Source of the DNA: Taenia hydatigena
Lineage: Eukaryota > Platyhelminthes > Cestoda > Cyclophyllidea > Taeniidae
Direction of reading: 5' to 3'
NCBI GenBank assembly: GCA_036345935.2
Contig: JADWOT020001132.1
Span: forward strand, 124,001-188,000
DNA length: 64,000 nucleotides
The notes under the pieces were generated by a model. That model was not told where the DNA came from and ran no database searches. It was given only the letters and a program-made list of their open reading frames with translations. Both the position numbers and the translations under genes were made by a program. Within the stretch, counting starts at the first letter, position 1; each line of letters starts with the position of its first letter. Positions 22,580 to 35,560 of this stretch are shown piece by piece.

Positions 22580-23472
22580 AAAGAAAGCGGGTTTTATCAT
22601 GGGGCATGCACCGTTCAAAGCGACGTTTATTATGTCGATGGCTATGATCTCTTCCGTGATGGGCTTCACACGTCTCTGTGAGAAATTCGCAGGTGAATTA
22701 ATGCATGCACCCCACAAATTGTCCCATTCTTCCAATTCCCTGACCGACTAGCGATTCCACTGCTTCACCGACCGACTGATTGATTGGTTGATTGATTGAG
22801 TCACTGATTTATTCAGTGATATATTCACCTCCCAGCCCCTTCATTTCCCTTTATGCTGTTCCGCGGATCCACGGAAAGTCTAGCCCCCTTCTCTGGCCCA
22901 CTCGTCAATGAAGGTGGCGACACAATATTGGAGCCGTAGATGTGGTATTCCTCCCTCTTTCCTTGGTTGCGTGGAAATTCAGTAGCTAGCGCGTACGGCT
23001 TGCGGGTGTTTTCCTTCCATCATTGACAAGTTTGATGGCTGACACTGCCACATATTTCGCACATTTGAAACCCATTTTCATGGCTAAGTAGTAGCATGTC
23101 ATTTTCTACTAATTCATGACACACTCAACAGTGGACAGCCTACTTTAAGATGCACTCGTCATCCATGTCAACAAGCAACTGCAGGGCAACATGATAAAAA
23201 CATTTTCACACCTCCCAAAGCAAAATATTACGCAGCGGTCAACACCGCTCTAAATCGCAACAAAGCATCTCCATCACTACTGTATACATACACACTGCAG
23301 CGCCTTCAGCCTTCCCTCACCCCAAAAACACCAAATAAGACACAACATTCGAGCAGAATACACATCTATTCCACATACCCACGACCCACTCAGTGAAGGT
23401 ACAACGGTGGGGAAAACGAGTGGCCCCACCACCAACACTCGTAGTTTCGCGAACTACCGATGCGTTACACAG

Positions 23473-23654
23473 TCCATCTCTCCGCCTCCAGCGCCATCCT
23501 CCGTGCTCTCCTTGGTAATTGTGCTGCACCCGCAATCTCCTCCCCACCTTCTATGGCCAAAGCGCATCCCGCAGGGAATGATGCGGATCCACCGACCATC
23601 ATGCCTACAAGCAAAATTCCAAATCCTGTCAACGATAAGACCTCAAGACCATGA
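23473..23654 (+). CDS. possible exon in block C (60 codons)
   Basis: A frame follows a CACAG acceptor-like site in phase 1 and begins SASSAILRALLGNCAA. It stays open to the same stop position in the inverted copy (about 51664-51845 -), with roughly one residue in five changed. The pyrimidine tract is poor. Its product is small, Ala/Ser/Pro-rich and unrecognised. It could be a last exon or chance. Confidence 0.2.
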
Positions 23655-24205
23655 CATTAACAGGACAACTAAGATCTGAGGTGGCTATCGGTCTCAAACC
23701 TAATGCCGCATGGCAACCATACGATGACAAGCTTAACTACCTGCATTAGGTAGCATCAACACTCCTCAGTACCATTAACCGACAGATGTAGTCGTCAAAC
23801 ACACACCCACGGAACCAAGTGGGGCACCAAGTCAATGGACATTTACCGTTTCTCCTACCAATTAATCGCACTTTGGATATAGGTCACCTTACTCACTGTA
23901 GCACACAAGCCTGAAGCCATCAATGAAAACACCTCCTTGCGTAAGTTATGCATGCACAGAAACTTCCCAACAACTTGTGTCGAATTTCCTTAGCATTAGA
24001 CAAACCACTTTCAAGCATATACAGCTCACACTAACCACACTTCCGATTACTCCACAACTACCTCGTATTGGCTTCACCTCACACCATACAACTATCAAAG
24101 GCGACAGAACCTAAACATCCTATTTTGAAAAATAAACAAGCGAATCTAATAAGTGTAGACCAACGATAACATCAGACTTAATTTATACAACATTTCGTCT
24201 TACAG

Positions 24206-24537
24206 GAAAGTACCCACCAGACTACTGTCTAGCACCAAAAAGCCGCATCCAGTCTTTCATAACTCCTCCAAGCACAAAGTCACGCTACTTATGTCTTGCA
24301 CAAGTGAACATTCAACATCGAGCAGGGAAACCTTCAGCAAGATCGATTGGTCGAATGTCTGCAACACCACATCTGTCAACGACGACGACGACGACGAGTT
24401 CAAGGGCGCATAGTGCCGTCTCAGTGGACTCCCATGGGCTGGCTTCTACAATCACATTCTCCTTCTTCGATACCACCGTCAGCAACGATGCATGTTGTTG
24501 GCAGGACCCCATTACCACCACGAGACTAACTAGTTAA
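24206..24537 (+). CDS. possible exon in block C with Thr/Ser run
   Basis: A TCTTACAG acceptor-like site precedes a frame reading KYPPDYCLAPKSRIQS and later a TTTTTT run from the (CGA)n repeat. The inverted copy (50731-51069 -) keeps the frame with a 6-nt in-frame indel in the repeat, but has lost one base next to the acceptor, so its splice phase would differ. The product is low-complexity and unrecognised. Confidence 0.25.
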
Positions 24538-26536
24538 ATACAAAAATACTGCGCTACCAAGTTTTGCGCCCAAAATTAGCACCCAGTACTGTTCAATAAT
24601 GTCGACATGCTTATCACAAAATACACCAACGAAAAAAATACTTTTGCTGTATTTTGCGCCTGCAACGAATCCAGCACCGTGTAGTGCCAGGTGATTGGTA
24701 GATTTTTCCCATTGTTTCCAACAGATTAGACCCCTCCTGCCATAATCTCTCCCTTTTGATATCATCCACTATTCAACCAACCGCCAAGACAGCTTCAAAT
24801 GCTCCCCTTCAAAACTATTCTGCGAAACGAACAAGCGATGAAAAGTGCTGTTGCTGGAAAACAAAATCTCGCCCAAATTCAACTCCTCATGTTCATTCAA
24901 CAAAAAAGTTTATATGCGTTTCGACTTGTTCATGTACATGCACACAACTATGAACAAGTCAAATTGATGCATTCCAAATACATAAACTGAGAAGTAACAT
25001 AAAACACTTTCGCGTGCAGTGAAGAAGTCAGTAAATACAAAGATAAAAGGCACACACTTCAAAATGCAAACATGTCGGAATTCCAGAAAAGGGTCCAGAG
25101 TAGATTCCAAAACAGCTCTGCAGCACTGCCGCCCATTTCCACCCCAATTCACCGGCCTTTCTCAACGCGATCATAAGCCTGCCTACCAGCTCAACACCAA
25201 CCTCACATCCATCTCGTCTGTTTACCTGCTGACCATGCAATTATCCAATGCTTAAACCAAAGGAGGTAACACCTACCGCCATGCCATCAAACGCAGCAAT
25301 ATCATCCATGGCAAGATCCGCATCGCAGGTCAAAGGAGACGCCCCCACAAATGACTTCAACATCCCACATTGCATACCATTCCACACGATCATCACATGT
25401 AGCTTCATCACTACTGTAAATTCGTAGTATCCGAAACGTACAGAAGGAAAAAGTGGCAAAGCCGATACACAAACGTCCGATGACCCGCCACATCAACACA
25501 CACAAGCAAATATAATATCTTAAAAACCAAACATTTAAGGCCGCTACAGGGCAACGTGTATGTAGCAATGCGAAAGTGCCCAGTGAAGAGTTACAGGTCT
25601 CTCAGCAACCATCCTCCCGCTCCTCAATCAGCCTCAAACACTAACTCATGTCAGAGCTGAACCCACATAGCAAGTTTCACAAAGATACTATCAACACACG
25701 ACCGTGGTCTCGAAGTCAAGAAACGACCGAATCGCGAAGTACCCCGCACACTCCATACATTTCCCACCAAAGCAGACAATATGGACACAAAAATAACGCA
25801 CCCACTACCATGCATAAATACGAAAGGATCTACGAAGAGGTGATAAGAACACGCTGCACAATGTAGCGACCAATAAACTACAACCTAATCTTACCTAAGA
25901 AATGCAATGAGTAAGAGCGACGGCGAGATTCGCACTCAGTGTTGCTAGGTAACACTTCCACGCCCAGCAGATAATGCTGCATCAAAAATACACATTCCCG
26001 TCAAGTGAAATAATGAAGACCAACATGCATACCAAATGACGCCTCACAGCTGAAATTCAAGCATGCCTTCAAGCACCAGACGCTTCACACAACAACGAAG
26101 ACTCAAATCTACCGCGTAAAGACGATTCGGCACAACAAAATCGCACGATTAAGTTTCGTTATTCCACAACAAAATTGGTCTCCAAATTCAGTCTGCTTTG
26201 CCTCTTGCATTCGGTAAAACGCTTCAAACGCCAAAACCTAACAATGGCGATAGATTGACAGGCATGTATTTATACGCATGTGCAAAGTAGTAATCCATAA
26301 TAAACAGCCAAAATATATTTCTTAAAAAGAGAAATGACTATGACAATACAATATCGCTTACTCAAGGCCTAACTTGATTGTTCGAACTAGGTCAGCCAGG
26401 TTCCCCAAATGTTTTTCGTTGGATTTAGCGTGACATGCGGTCAAGGATTCAATTCAAATCATTGGCAAACACCATAAGACATTCGAGACCAAAGGTAAGG
26501 CATGTGGTTTTAAGCGCGTGTAATTTCCAGGTTTAA

Positions 26537-26950
26537 TTATGCTTACTTTACTTTGTTTGTTCTAACTACCGGTTTCAGTCACTTGGGTGGCCACATTGAC
26601 CCAGTTGGGTGGACTGGCCGCCAAGCCATGCTTACAGCCCCGATCTCTCTGCTTGCTGAATATGCATATTCTGCTTTGGCATTATGTCTTGTGTTGCCAT
26701 CAAAAAAAGGCTTGGCTTGCGGCAGCACTTATATACATTAAGGTGACTGATATCAAATCGTCACTTTTAGCGCCATAAGGCTCCCTTAAGGCAAAAGAAG
26801 GCAAAGTGGCAGGGTAGAATACATATATTCACCGGACAGGGGGGAAAAGGCTGCTGACATGGCCCGGAGGCCAGCCCACGCATCTAGGGCAGTACGACCA
26901 CCTCTGTGACCTTGACAGAAAACAGCGGCTTTAACAAACAAAGTGCTGCA
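26537..26950. mobile_element. two LTR copies, one inserted beside the other
   Basis: A plus LTR-family copy with extended end occupies about 26.54-26.77 kb and mirrors the one near 21.3-21.5 kb. A minus copy at about 26.77-26.95 kb interrupts the following sequence: TCACTTT occurs on both sides, a probable target duplication. This second insertion is absent from the left arm, so it is younger than the arm duplication. Confidence 0.6.
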
Positions 26951-26959
26951 TCACTTTTG

Positions 26960-28580
26960 TAAGGTTATTATTGAAAATCACCGATAAGGTATGCGATAAG
27001 CATAAAATTTGTACCGCCGTCGTTTTCCCGGTGGGCTGTGCATAAATTCACAACTTGTACATTCATTTTGCACTAACAAATTTTCTTTGTTTGCTTATTT
27101 TATGTTCCCTAACACGTGTTTCATGCAACTTTTGGGTTATGGAAGTCTAATGAGCTATGTTATCGACGTCAAGCGACAGCGGATGCGTATGATTGCGCCC
27201 TTAACTGCAACTGAGTGTCGTAAACGTATACGTAAATACAAAATGTGCGCATTTAACGAATGCAACTGTGGGACCTTGCGACTTACCTTGGGGTAAAATT
27301 AGGCATAGTGCTTGAGCAGAACAAATATGCTCAGTGCGTGGATTGAACTGGAAATACTAGCTTGGTATAGAGGTTGAGCCACTCAACGAAGTCGCAGTGG
27401 TCATCCAATTGATCGTAAATGAGACTGACAGCTAAACAATCAAAAAACGTGCAAATTTGTGTGCTACATACTCTTGTTACTACGCTAAATGGTAGTGACA
27501 TGGTGTTTGCTTTGAAAGCAGCACTAGCTGGGTCCTCCACTTTCCACAGACAACACATCAGTAATTCACACTGGTAGTGCACTGATCCTCTGCCACTGCC
27601 TAATGCAAGAACGTTGATTACTCTAAGACCCCAAGAATGCCTTAGACGCAATGGCTAATTAATTGCCTATTAGCAGTGTATTGTAGAATTGGCTGTCGAA
27701 ATTGAGAGATCAAAATTGTGTTCCTGCCCTCACTTACAATGTTTGTCTAAAAAAACGCAAGCATTATGCTATTATAGCACCAACCAATATGAGCTGTAAT
27801 ACCCTCAAGATGTCAACATTTGCACTTATATAACTAGTTAGTAATGAAAAGCTGTGCTTTATGTGACCTACGAATGCCTTGAAAAATTAAATTTGTCTTT
27901 TTATTGTTGCAAATATAAAAAGTTTTGTTTTTGCTGTGATTTTCAAGGTCAATAGGAATTCCTGCGATAACCATTTGTTTCATCGTACTTAATGCTCGCT
28001 TTAAGTATCTGGCGGCAAATGTGAGTGGGTAGGCTTTGGTGTGATGGTGGCCGTGCGTGCTGTGCGGTTCGCGCTAACGAGTCCAGGTGTGTAAGTATTC
28101 CTGTTTGTAAATTTTGACGTATTTTATGCGCATGCGTAAGAGACCCTTTATTATTGGCATGAAAGCGTGACTAGCGACTTTGAGGCTTGCTGAATTCGTG
28201 GTTCGTGCAATGTTCGTGGTGGAATACTCAGGTTTCATTAACTCGTTTAATTAGATGCTTAATTGCATTTGACACTAGGGTGGTCTCTGCTGATCCTGCC
28301 TGTTTTAAGTTGTTTTTCAGTCATGCTGAAAGGTGAGGGGTCCGAATTTCCTATTACTGGATACAATTGCTGCGTTTGTGGGCAATGAATTGCATATGGA
28401 GTCGGTGGGTCTGCCACTTGAGAGTAGTCGAACTATTTCAGACTATTCAGAGACAAGTTTCTTGGTTTTGTGGCGATTATAGAGGCAATTACAAAGTAGA
28501 TTCGAGGAGCCCGTAAGTGAAGAGTGCAGCGTTTGTATGGTGTACACCTCTACCCCAATTTTCGTCTCTAGCGCATTGCT
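26960..28580 (-). repeat. block X, copy 2 (inverted)
   Basis: Mirror of 19.33-20.96 kb. It retains the 106-codon minus frame at 27331-27651 and the 95-codon plus frame at 27009-27296, whose product contains VIDVKRQRMRMIAPLTATEC. The latter is related to the left copy with scattered substitutions and no frameshift. Confidence 0.8.
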
Positions 28581-28589
28581 GAATTGAAG

Positions 28590-29850
28590 CCGAAAGTTTT
28601 GAGCGTAGATGAGAGGAGATGCGAAGTAACTTGGACTCGAGAATGCCAGATTAATAAATTAGTGCTTTATTTAAGATCCGTGATGTCATTTGGGAGTTTT
28701 TCTGCGGAGATCTGATAACTTTTGGGTAACTTACATACCTCCAGCGGCAGGTGGTAAGTTGGGATGATTTTCGCATGTGGACATAATTCATCCGCTCCCA
28801 AAAAATACTACCTTACGCCATTTTCCAGTTGTAAAGGGTATGATCAATGTCCCTCCTTCGCTGTACAGTCGTTGGTGCGCCAAAAGACTTAGCACTCTTT
28901 CATCATAAAGCTTGCTGCACAATTTGATAAGGTGTGATTAATTTAGCAGTCCTTGTATGAGGTGGATAAATGCAGTGAAGGCAAACGCTCGCGGTGTTGC
29001 GTGCTTGGTGGGACTGCAGGTGTCACGAGATGGATTCTTTCCTCGCCTCTTTTCTCGGCCGTGAGTGCAGCTGAGGCCTTGGTGATTTTGTTGCCTGATA
29101 GGAGGTACAGAAAGTGTTCACTATCTTCTTACCAACGTTGCATGCATTTGATGCGATGATTAGTGCAGAGTGACCTAATGTCGTCTTTTGAACGCGTTTT
29201 CCTTATTTGTTTGTTATAATTGGCTAAAGTGAAGTGCCATAAGCATATTGGGTGAGGTTGGTAGCAGTGAAACATACGTAGGAGTGTTCTTGGTGGATAT
29301 TTGCATTTATTTTATGCAAACGAGCTTTTGATGAAAAAAACAATGGAATATCTAAGCTGTGGTGAGGCCGTTGAAAAGAGGGTTTGTAAAGTCATGTTTT
29401 GAGGGTTCATCCGTTTTCTGTAACGCACTTTATAAAGTGGTCGTTTACTGGCCATTTGAGACGGATGTTGCTTGCATTGGACACGAGGTAGCCGATGAAC
29501 ACGTAGGGTCGTGGTGGTCTATTGTTTGTCTGTGGAGCGTCATCACCGTTGTCACTGTTGTGATTTTTGTATTTCCTTCCATGCATCTCTGTTGGAATCT
29601 GGTAGCGTTGCCATTTCCCTTCGGTGTTTCCAAATTATTAATTATTAATAAAGTAAAGCAAAACGTCGCAAATAAGTTAGTAGGTTGAGTTGACACACCT
29701 TTATAACAACTGATTGTCCGTGTAGTTGAGCCTAAGTTAGTAGTCCACAGAAAGGATGGCCACAAAACAAATCAACAACATGTGAAAAAACACTGCATTT
29801 ATGTGTAATGGCAGTTCGGATACATGCTAGTCATCGTGGTATCTCAAGGT
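28590..29850 (+). repeat. R repeat, copy 3
   Basis: Direct copy of R at the inner end of the right core. The 68-codon frame is at 28953-29159, intact but carrying more amino-acid changes (for example Cys to Asp near residue 49) than copy 2. Confidence 0.75.
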
Positions 29851-29939
29851 AAAGGTAAAACTTGTCTTACTAAAATCGGTTTTGAACGTTTTTAATGTTG
29901 AGACGCAAAACTTTTAAAGCAGTCGCCTCCTACCTATGT

Positions 29940-31200
29940 TATGCGGAGGTATCTGTACATATTGTGACGAAATGGAAGTAATCTGTATGTAAGCACCTGT
30001 TGGTAGTAGGGCGGTAGTCTGTTGTGGCGGCACCGACGAATCTCTCTTTTTATTTTATTATGACGTATTATATTGTTGAGACGGAGGATTGGTCATGCGG
30101 TCGCGTTTTGCGATGGTGATGAGGTGCTGTCGGTGGAAATTGGGAGGAGTTGGAAGTATTCTGTATGCGGGCACCTCTTGAGAGTAGTAGGGCGGTAGTC
30201 TGTTGTGGCGGCACCGACGAATCTCTCCTTTTTATTTGGTATGACGTTTTATAGTGTTGAGACGGAGGATTGGTCATGCAGTCGCGTTTTGCGATGGTGA
30301 TGATATGCTGTCGGTACGGATTGTAGGAGTTAAAAGTATTTTTTTTGCGGGCACCTTTTGGTTGTAGGGAGGGAGATCGTCATCGCTGCAACGTAACATC
30401 TCCATTTTTTACAAATACTCTTATTTGTATTCGCCTTTTTCCGGTTAAAATTCTTTTGATACAGAAATTTACCTCTCGTTTGCTTCTCTGTTTAAAAATC
30501 TTTTTTTGCACGCGCGGTTCGCGGCGTTATCTGGCTTTTGCTCTGCGTTTTTTAAAAATCGCTTTTTGAATTTTTGCGTTAAGTACGAGACCCGCCTAGT
30601 CAGTTGATTTTTTTTTAATTTGTTCTGTCGAACTCTCGGGTCTGGTCTTGGGGCCCCGGATGCACTTTTTGTGTGGCCATCTCTTGTTAACATCGCGGCT
30701 GCAATGCGGCGCCTCTTTAAATCCGTTTTGAATTTTTAATTTTGAAGGCTGCGTCTAGATTTTCCTTTGAAGATCCCTCTACTCAGATAGTGATGAAACG
30801 GACACATTTTATAGCTGGGCACTTCTTGGTAATCGAGCGGCACTTTGTGTTGTCGCGTCACCAACGTGGCTCTCTGTTTGAATCCTTTTTAGGTTTTTAA
30901 CTTTGAAACGGAGAACTGCTCGGCCTGTTGCCTCCTGTCTTGCTCTTGGGAGTTCCCGTGTAAGTTGGTGCCGGAATTGATGCAGTCGCTACCTGGGCAG
31001 TGCTTTTTAGTAGCGTGGTGGCATGGTCATCATGGCAGCCACTTGGCTCTCTTTTAGTCCGTTTCGAGTTTTATTAGTAAAAAGGAGCAGTGATGACTTA
31101 TTTGCCTCCTGTTTTTGCTGTGCGAATTTGTTGTGGCATTCTCCAGAGGTTTGCGCCTTGGTGGTAGCGCTCTAGCCTACTTTTCCGCGTCTTCAACACT
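29940..31200 (-). repeat. satellite array (right arm, short form)
   Basis: Reverse complement of the left array but much shorter: only about two homogeneous 180-bp units are left at 29.94-30.36 kb, where the left arm has about ten between 16.2 and 18.0 kb. The outer diverged units (30.36-31.2 kb) correspond to 15.4-16.2 kb. The junction falls within the repeat unit, as expected for unequal exchange or deletion between units. Confidence 0.8.
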
Positions 31201-31363
31201 GCGCCTCTTTTTGATCGGTGCGTAATGGATTCGTTATTGGTTTGAAATTGCCACTTCGACGCTTCTTTGTTGCCTGTCTTTAAATACCATTTCTATAATG
31301 AGAACTCCTCCGTGCTTTTGTGTCTCTCATGGGCTCATCGCGGTCAGATTGTTGAGTTGACTT

Positions 31364-34213
31364 TTATTCTGTGAGAGACCATCTAGGTGTGCTTGATGTT
31401 TGTTGTGCACCTTCAAATTCCACCAAGTTGCGCGATGGCTGTGTGTCGCTTTCCCACTTTGAAGGGTTGGTGCCACTGCGGGTTCTTGACCGGGAATCGC
31501 ACAGCATTTGTTCACTCCGTCCGCCGCCAAATTGATAACTTGTGTACTCTGAAAAATCGCCGTGTATGACGGGCCTTTTTGCCGTGCGTCCGCACAGACA
31601 GCACGTGTTGAAGACGCGGACGATGTATCTCCTCAACCTTGTACGAATTCTTCTGCCAATTCCATGTGGTCCGTCCATTTCAATCTGAAATAAGTGAGGA
31701 AGTAGAGGAGCCACGGAAGAAAAAGCGATTAGATGTAGTAAAGTGAGTTGGCGGGTGTGTGGGTGAGTGAGTGGGTGAATGTGTGGGTGGACGATAAGGT
31801 GTTGGCGGAAAGTGGAGTTGAAATTAATAAGGCAACCAACTAGGCATGCAACGAGCAACGAAAGGAGATCTTACTTCACCCAGGATAGAACTGTCGACCT
31901 GATCGACTAGAATGACAAGTTAGAGGAGAGGATGAGATGAATGTGTCTTCGCACTTCAATGCACACAGTCAGGCATATGAACACGCAGACGTTCCTACCT
32001 GTTTTGGTGGGGGACCGATGGAGGCGACCTTCTAAAAGGACGAAAACAAAGATAGGTAATGGCACACACACAAACGTACACACACAAACTGAGGCAACCA
32101 AACAGACAGACAGACAGACAGGCAGGCAGGCAGGCAGGAAGCGCATATTCTTACCCGTTAATGTAGAGCGCCAGGTGGAGGAATCCTCTAAAGAGAGAAG
32201 GAAAGAATTGGGCAGTGAGATGATGAGGTGGGAGTTGGGCGAGTCTACAAATTACGAAGTGGGGAGTAGGAGCAACGCGCTCACCTTCGCTCTCGAGGGG
32301 GTAAGTGGAGGAGGAGTAGGAGTAGGAGACAGAATTGAGGCGAAGTGGTGTGGGACAAACTACAACGACGGAAAGAAAGATAGGAATGGAGAATGAATGG
32401 CGATGCAGGCTAGGCTACGCTGAAATGAGATTTTGTTGTAGGCAAAGCGTGACTGAGTTAGATGCAGAATAGTCCATGCTAGTCTGATGTAGGTTGCGAA
32501 TCTTGGCACTATTGAATCATGTCATAATGAAGAGTGAGACTAGTGGGGCGATGAAGGAGACTTACAAAGAGGCCGTTGGCTGACAATGAGGTGGGAGGGG
32601 GAGGAGGAGGCTGAGGCGAATTGGGGCTGGGTTTGAAGAAGGGGAAGGCGAGCGCAGCGTAAGGAAGGCAGAGAAGCGACATTTCCTTGTGCCACTAAAT
32701 TGGAAAAATAAAGACAAATGAATGAAATGAGGGGAGAACCAACTCCTCTGTTGCGGTTGAATTGAATGCGTAGAGCACAAACAATGAGACATCATGCAAA
32801 GTGCAATACTTGGAAGCATATAGAACGTTGCAGTGGGAGACAACGGAGGCACTCACCGAAGGCGCGTTGCAGTGGGGCATGGGCAAGGGGACGTAGGGAA
32901 GAGAGCTGCGGTGCCTCCATTCCGAAGACGTCGCCAGGCCTACTTATAGTCTGAGTACCTTGATCCCTAGTGTCTGCGGGAAAGAAAGAGAAGACCTTAA
33001 GTTGCATGGTATGGAGTTGTGTGGGGTGGATTAGGTGGGTCAAAGTAGAGTGTTGGTGAGGTTGACTCCAACGGTAGGCAAGATGGACGTGGTAGTCCTG
33101 TCCATGCTCTCCTTTCCTGCTTTATGCAAGCCTGTCATAATTCAGCCAAGGTGACTAGTCTGCTCTGTCGCGACCCAGTACAATCTAGTCAAGCCTGGTC
33201 CTGCATACCGTGCTACAGTGCTTCTACAGTGGAATGTACATATTGAGCAAGTTATTGTTACTACCTCAAGAGGTCTCTCGCTGATGCTGCTACTCATTAG
33301 GTGAATGTAAGGGCATGGAAGTGGCATGAAGAGTAAGCGTGGTACAGCAGGCGTGGTGTAGGGTATGAGTTGATTAGAGAAATCGGCGACTCACCCCTAA
33401 AGATTACTACTACGTTAACGACGTTGCGTGTTTGACGCCTTTGTCTAGGCCTCTGCCTGGCAGAATTATTTCGTTGCATTGCTAAGGAACGCGAGTGTAC
33501 GTCTGAAAGAGACAAAGGAGTGATTGAGAGAGGGGCAGAGAGATGAGAAGCCGAGGGCATGAAATGGGACAGGGTGGGGAAGGATAAAAGGGGATTGAAA
33601 ATGGCCGCCGTAAGTTGACTATGCACAGTGCTGTGGTGCAGTACTCGGCATTTCTCTGTCTCTTTCTCCTGTCTACTCCGGAACTGATTCACCTACCCAC
33701 TCATCTAGCCATCTGAATGAGTAAAACTTGAAGAAATAGACCTATTGCTAGGAATTACGACTTTTCAGTAGCACACTCGAAGAGGCTAAAGATAGTTTTC
33801 CTATCCATGTGATTGAAACTGGATACCGGATTTGATGAAAATGAAATGACGCACGCAAATGAAATAATGAGGAGGAGGGGGAGGAGGATGGAAAAAGTTG
33901 GCACGAGGGGAGGAGAGGAGAGAAGGAGAAACTGGTGGCATAACTTACCCCTAATTTCTACTGTAGGTATCTGTTTCGGCCTTTTGAGTTTTTCGGAATG
34001 GAGGACCGGGCGGTTGGAACTGATACCGTGATGGCGAGGGAGGTGACAAACATAAAAAAACAACAGAAGAACGAATAGGATGATAAAACGAAGCGGAGGG
34101 GAGGCATTGATGGCCAACTGAATTAACGGGACGAATCCACGAAGAACGATGTGTAGCAGTAGACGAGACAACACGTTGATGATCATATCCGACGCTGTTG
34201 TGCAATGGACCAT
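31364..34213 (-). CDS. micro-exon-type gene, nine exons, 370 codons (right arm)
   Basis: Mirror of the left-arm gene. Exons on the minus strand in transcription order are 33949-34213, 33395-33502, 32857-32973, 32566-32694, 32285-32359, 32155-32187, 31999-32031, 31875-31906 and 31364-31684. All donors, acceptors and phases match. The product differs from the left-arm protein at 13 of the first 47 residues (for example R4C, N9D, F16S, C17R, H25R, H32Q, G47V); after that I find one difference, Ala to Thr in the last exon. Its N-terminus (PPLRF after INAS) is closer to the decayed copy at 57.6 kb, so this copy probably keeps the older sequence. It also keeps the 5' flank deleted on the left. If one copy is expressed, this is the better candidate. 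Function is unknown. Confidence 0.7.
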
Positions 34214-35330
34214 TTCGAATTCCACACGTGTGAATCGATTAGCGGCACGTGTTGTCGCGTGGTGTCTCTCGGCGCCGTCTGAGGTTGAACTTAGGAGGCA
34301 CTCGTTGTGGATGGTTTTGCGGGAGCAGACATCACTTGCCTTCGTGTCTTTTTACCTTGGTCGATTTCTCTGCATCATGGCGCATGCAAAGGCGGCGAAT
34401 GAGGATGAGACGGACCACCAATACCAATGTGTTTGAATGAAATGTGCTGCCTTGCCTGAACTACTTTCCGTCAGCTTTTTATCCGTGTTGTTTCCTTTTG
34501 GAAAGACGACTTTCGAGCATTTGGGGCAACACGAGATATGAATCTAGTGAAGGCAGTGGCGAATAACTCCCATCGATTGACATGGAGCTCGTGAAGATGT
34601 GCTTTTTCTGCTTATTTCTAATCGCAAACCTAGGTCAATTGGTGTGTTGCAGCAGGGAGGACAATGGCGGTGATTGCACCTCTCCAGTAGAGAGGAAGCA
34701 ACATGCTTGTTAAGCTGAAAGGCACGAAAGAATAGTTGGATGAGAGGCGAAGATGAGACGTTCACAGAAGAGAGGAAGTAGAGGAGAGGATGAAGTAAGG
34801 CCACTGTTGTATGTTCCTACACTGTGCTGCTGCACTGCGTTCCTCATTCCCTGTTCTCTTTCTTCCACATTCTCCTGGATGCATTCGTTTACCCATTTCT
34901 CCGACCATGTACTCGAGTGAGGTATGTAGGAATGGACTTTGTGGATGGAATGTAAGTTCCTATCAATCGACAAACTCGAAGACGCTCTTCATGGTTTACT
35001 TTGATAAGTGAAATGCACTAGTTGCGACAATACTTGACTGACGATGCACGTGAATGAGGTTAGTGAGGAGGAGACGGTTAAGATGAAGTAGGGAAGGAGG
35101 GGAGGGTGGTGGCATAAGTTACTGCTATTTTTTTACGATTTCCATCTGCGTTGGCCCTTTGACGTCTTCTGAACTATGTAGTGGAAGGTTGGGAGTTCAC
35201 AGAGAGATTGGGCGGGAGGCTGTGAAAAGCGCATGCGAGTGTGTGTGGTGGTTAGGTGCATGATTAATCCCTCTATGACTGGGTTGGTGACACGAATTGC
35301 GAGATGGTTTCCTGAGGAGGCACACATCAC
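34214..35330 (-). other. 5' flank and duplicated 5' module of the right-arm gene
   Basis: Mirror of 11.39-12.37 kb plus about 130-150 bp (34277-34432) missing on the left. The exon candidate at about 34630-34714 (-) is open here and encodes LNKHVASSLLERCNHRHCPP, continuing to IDL and ending in phase 1 at a GTATGC donor. It could splice to exon 2 of the gene, bypassing exon 1, and give an alternative N-terminus; this is inference. Confidence 0.4.
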
Positions 35331-35334
35331 CTGC

Positions 35335-35560
35335 CTCTGTGCTTTGCTTCAACATGCTCATTCGCCCACGTAAAACACCTTCTTTACCAGCCTCTTAGCC
35401 ACTTTTCGCAGCGATAAGCAACCTTAGCCAAGTCTTTAGTGAAACGCTTGTAGTAATTTGCCAAACTAAGGAAACTGCAGAGCTCTGTTTGGTTAGTTGG
35501 CGTTGGTCCAGATCTCGCTTGTTTTGTGCGGTCTTAGAGAACTGCTATTTAATCTGACCA
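35335..35560 (-). pseudogene. Ty3/gypsy reverse transcriptase relic (right arm)
   Basis: Mirror of 11160-11380 with the same RT connection-region remains and similar frame damage. It marks the upstream edge of the gene unit. Confidence 0.65.

Larger units (their letters stand above)
22580..26350 (+). repeat. block C, copy 1
   Basis: About 3.8 kb repeated as its reverse complement at 48.73-52.73 kb, with visible divergence. It contains a GATT-rich run near 22.77-22.80 kb and a (CGA)n run near 24.38-24.40 kb that is shorter than in the other copy. Several plus frames of 60-110 codons are open in both copies; two are listed. No gene is identified with confidence. Confidence 0.8.

Noticed and set aside
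25021..25255. 78-codon frame kept in both C copies behind a CAG
   Set aside because: Same length in both copies, but the substitutions are mostly replacements and the acceptor context is weak. Similar frames with their own stops lie in a row, so they cannot form one gene.
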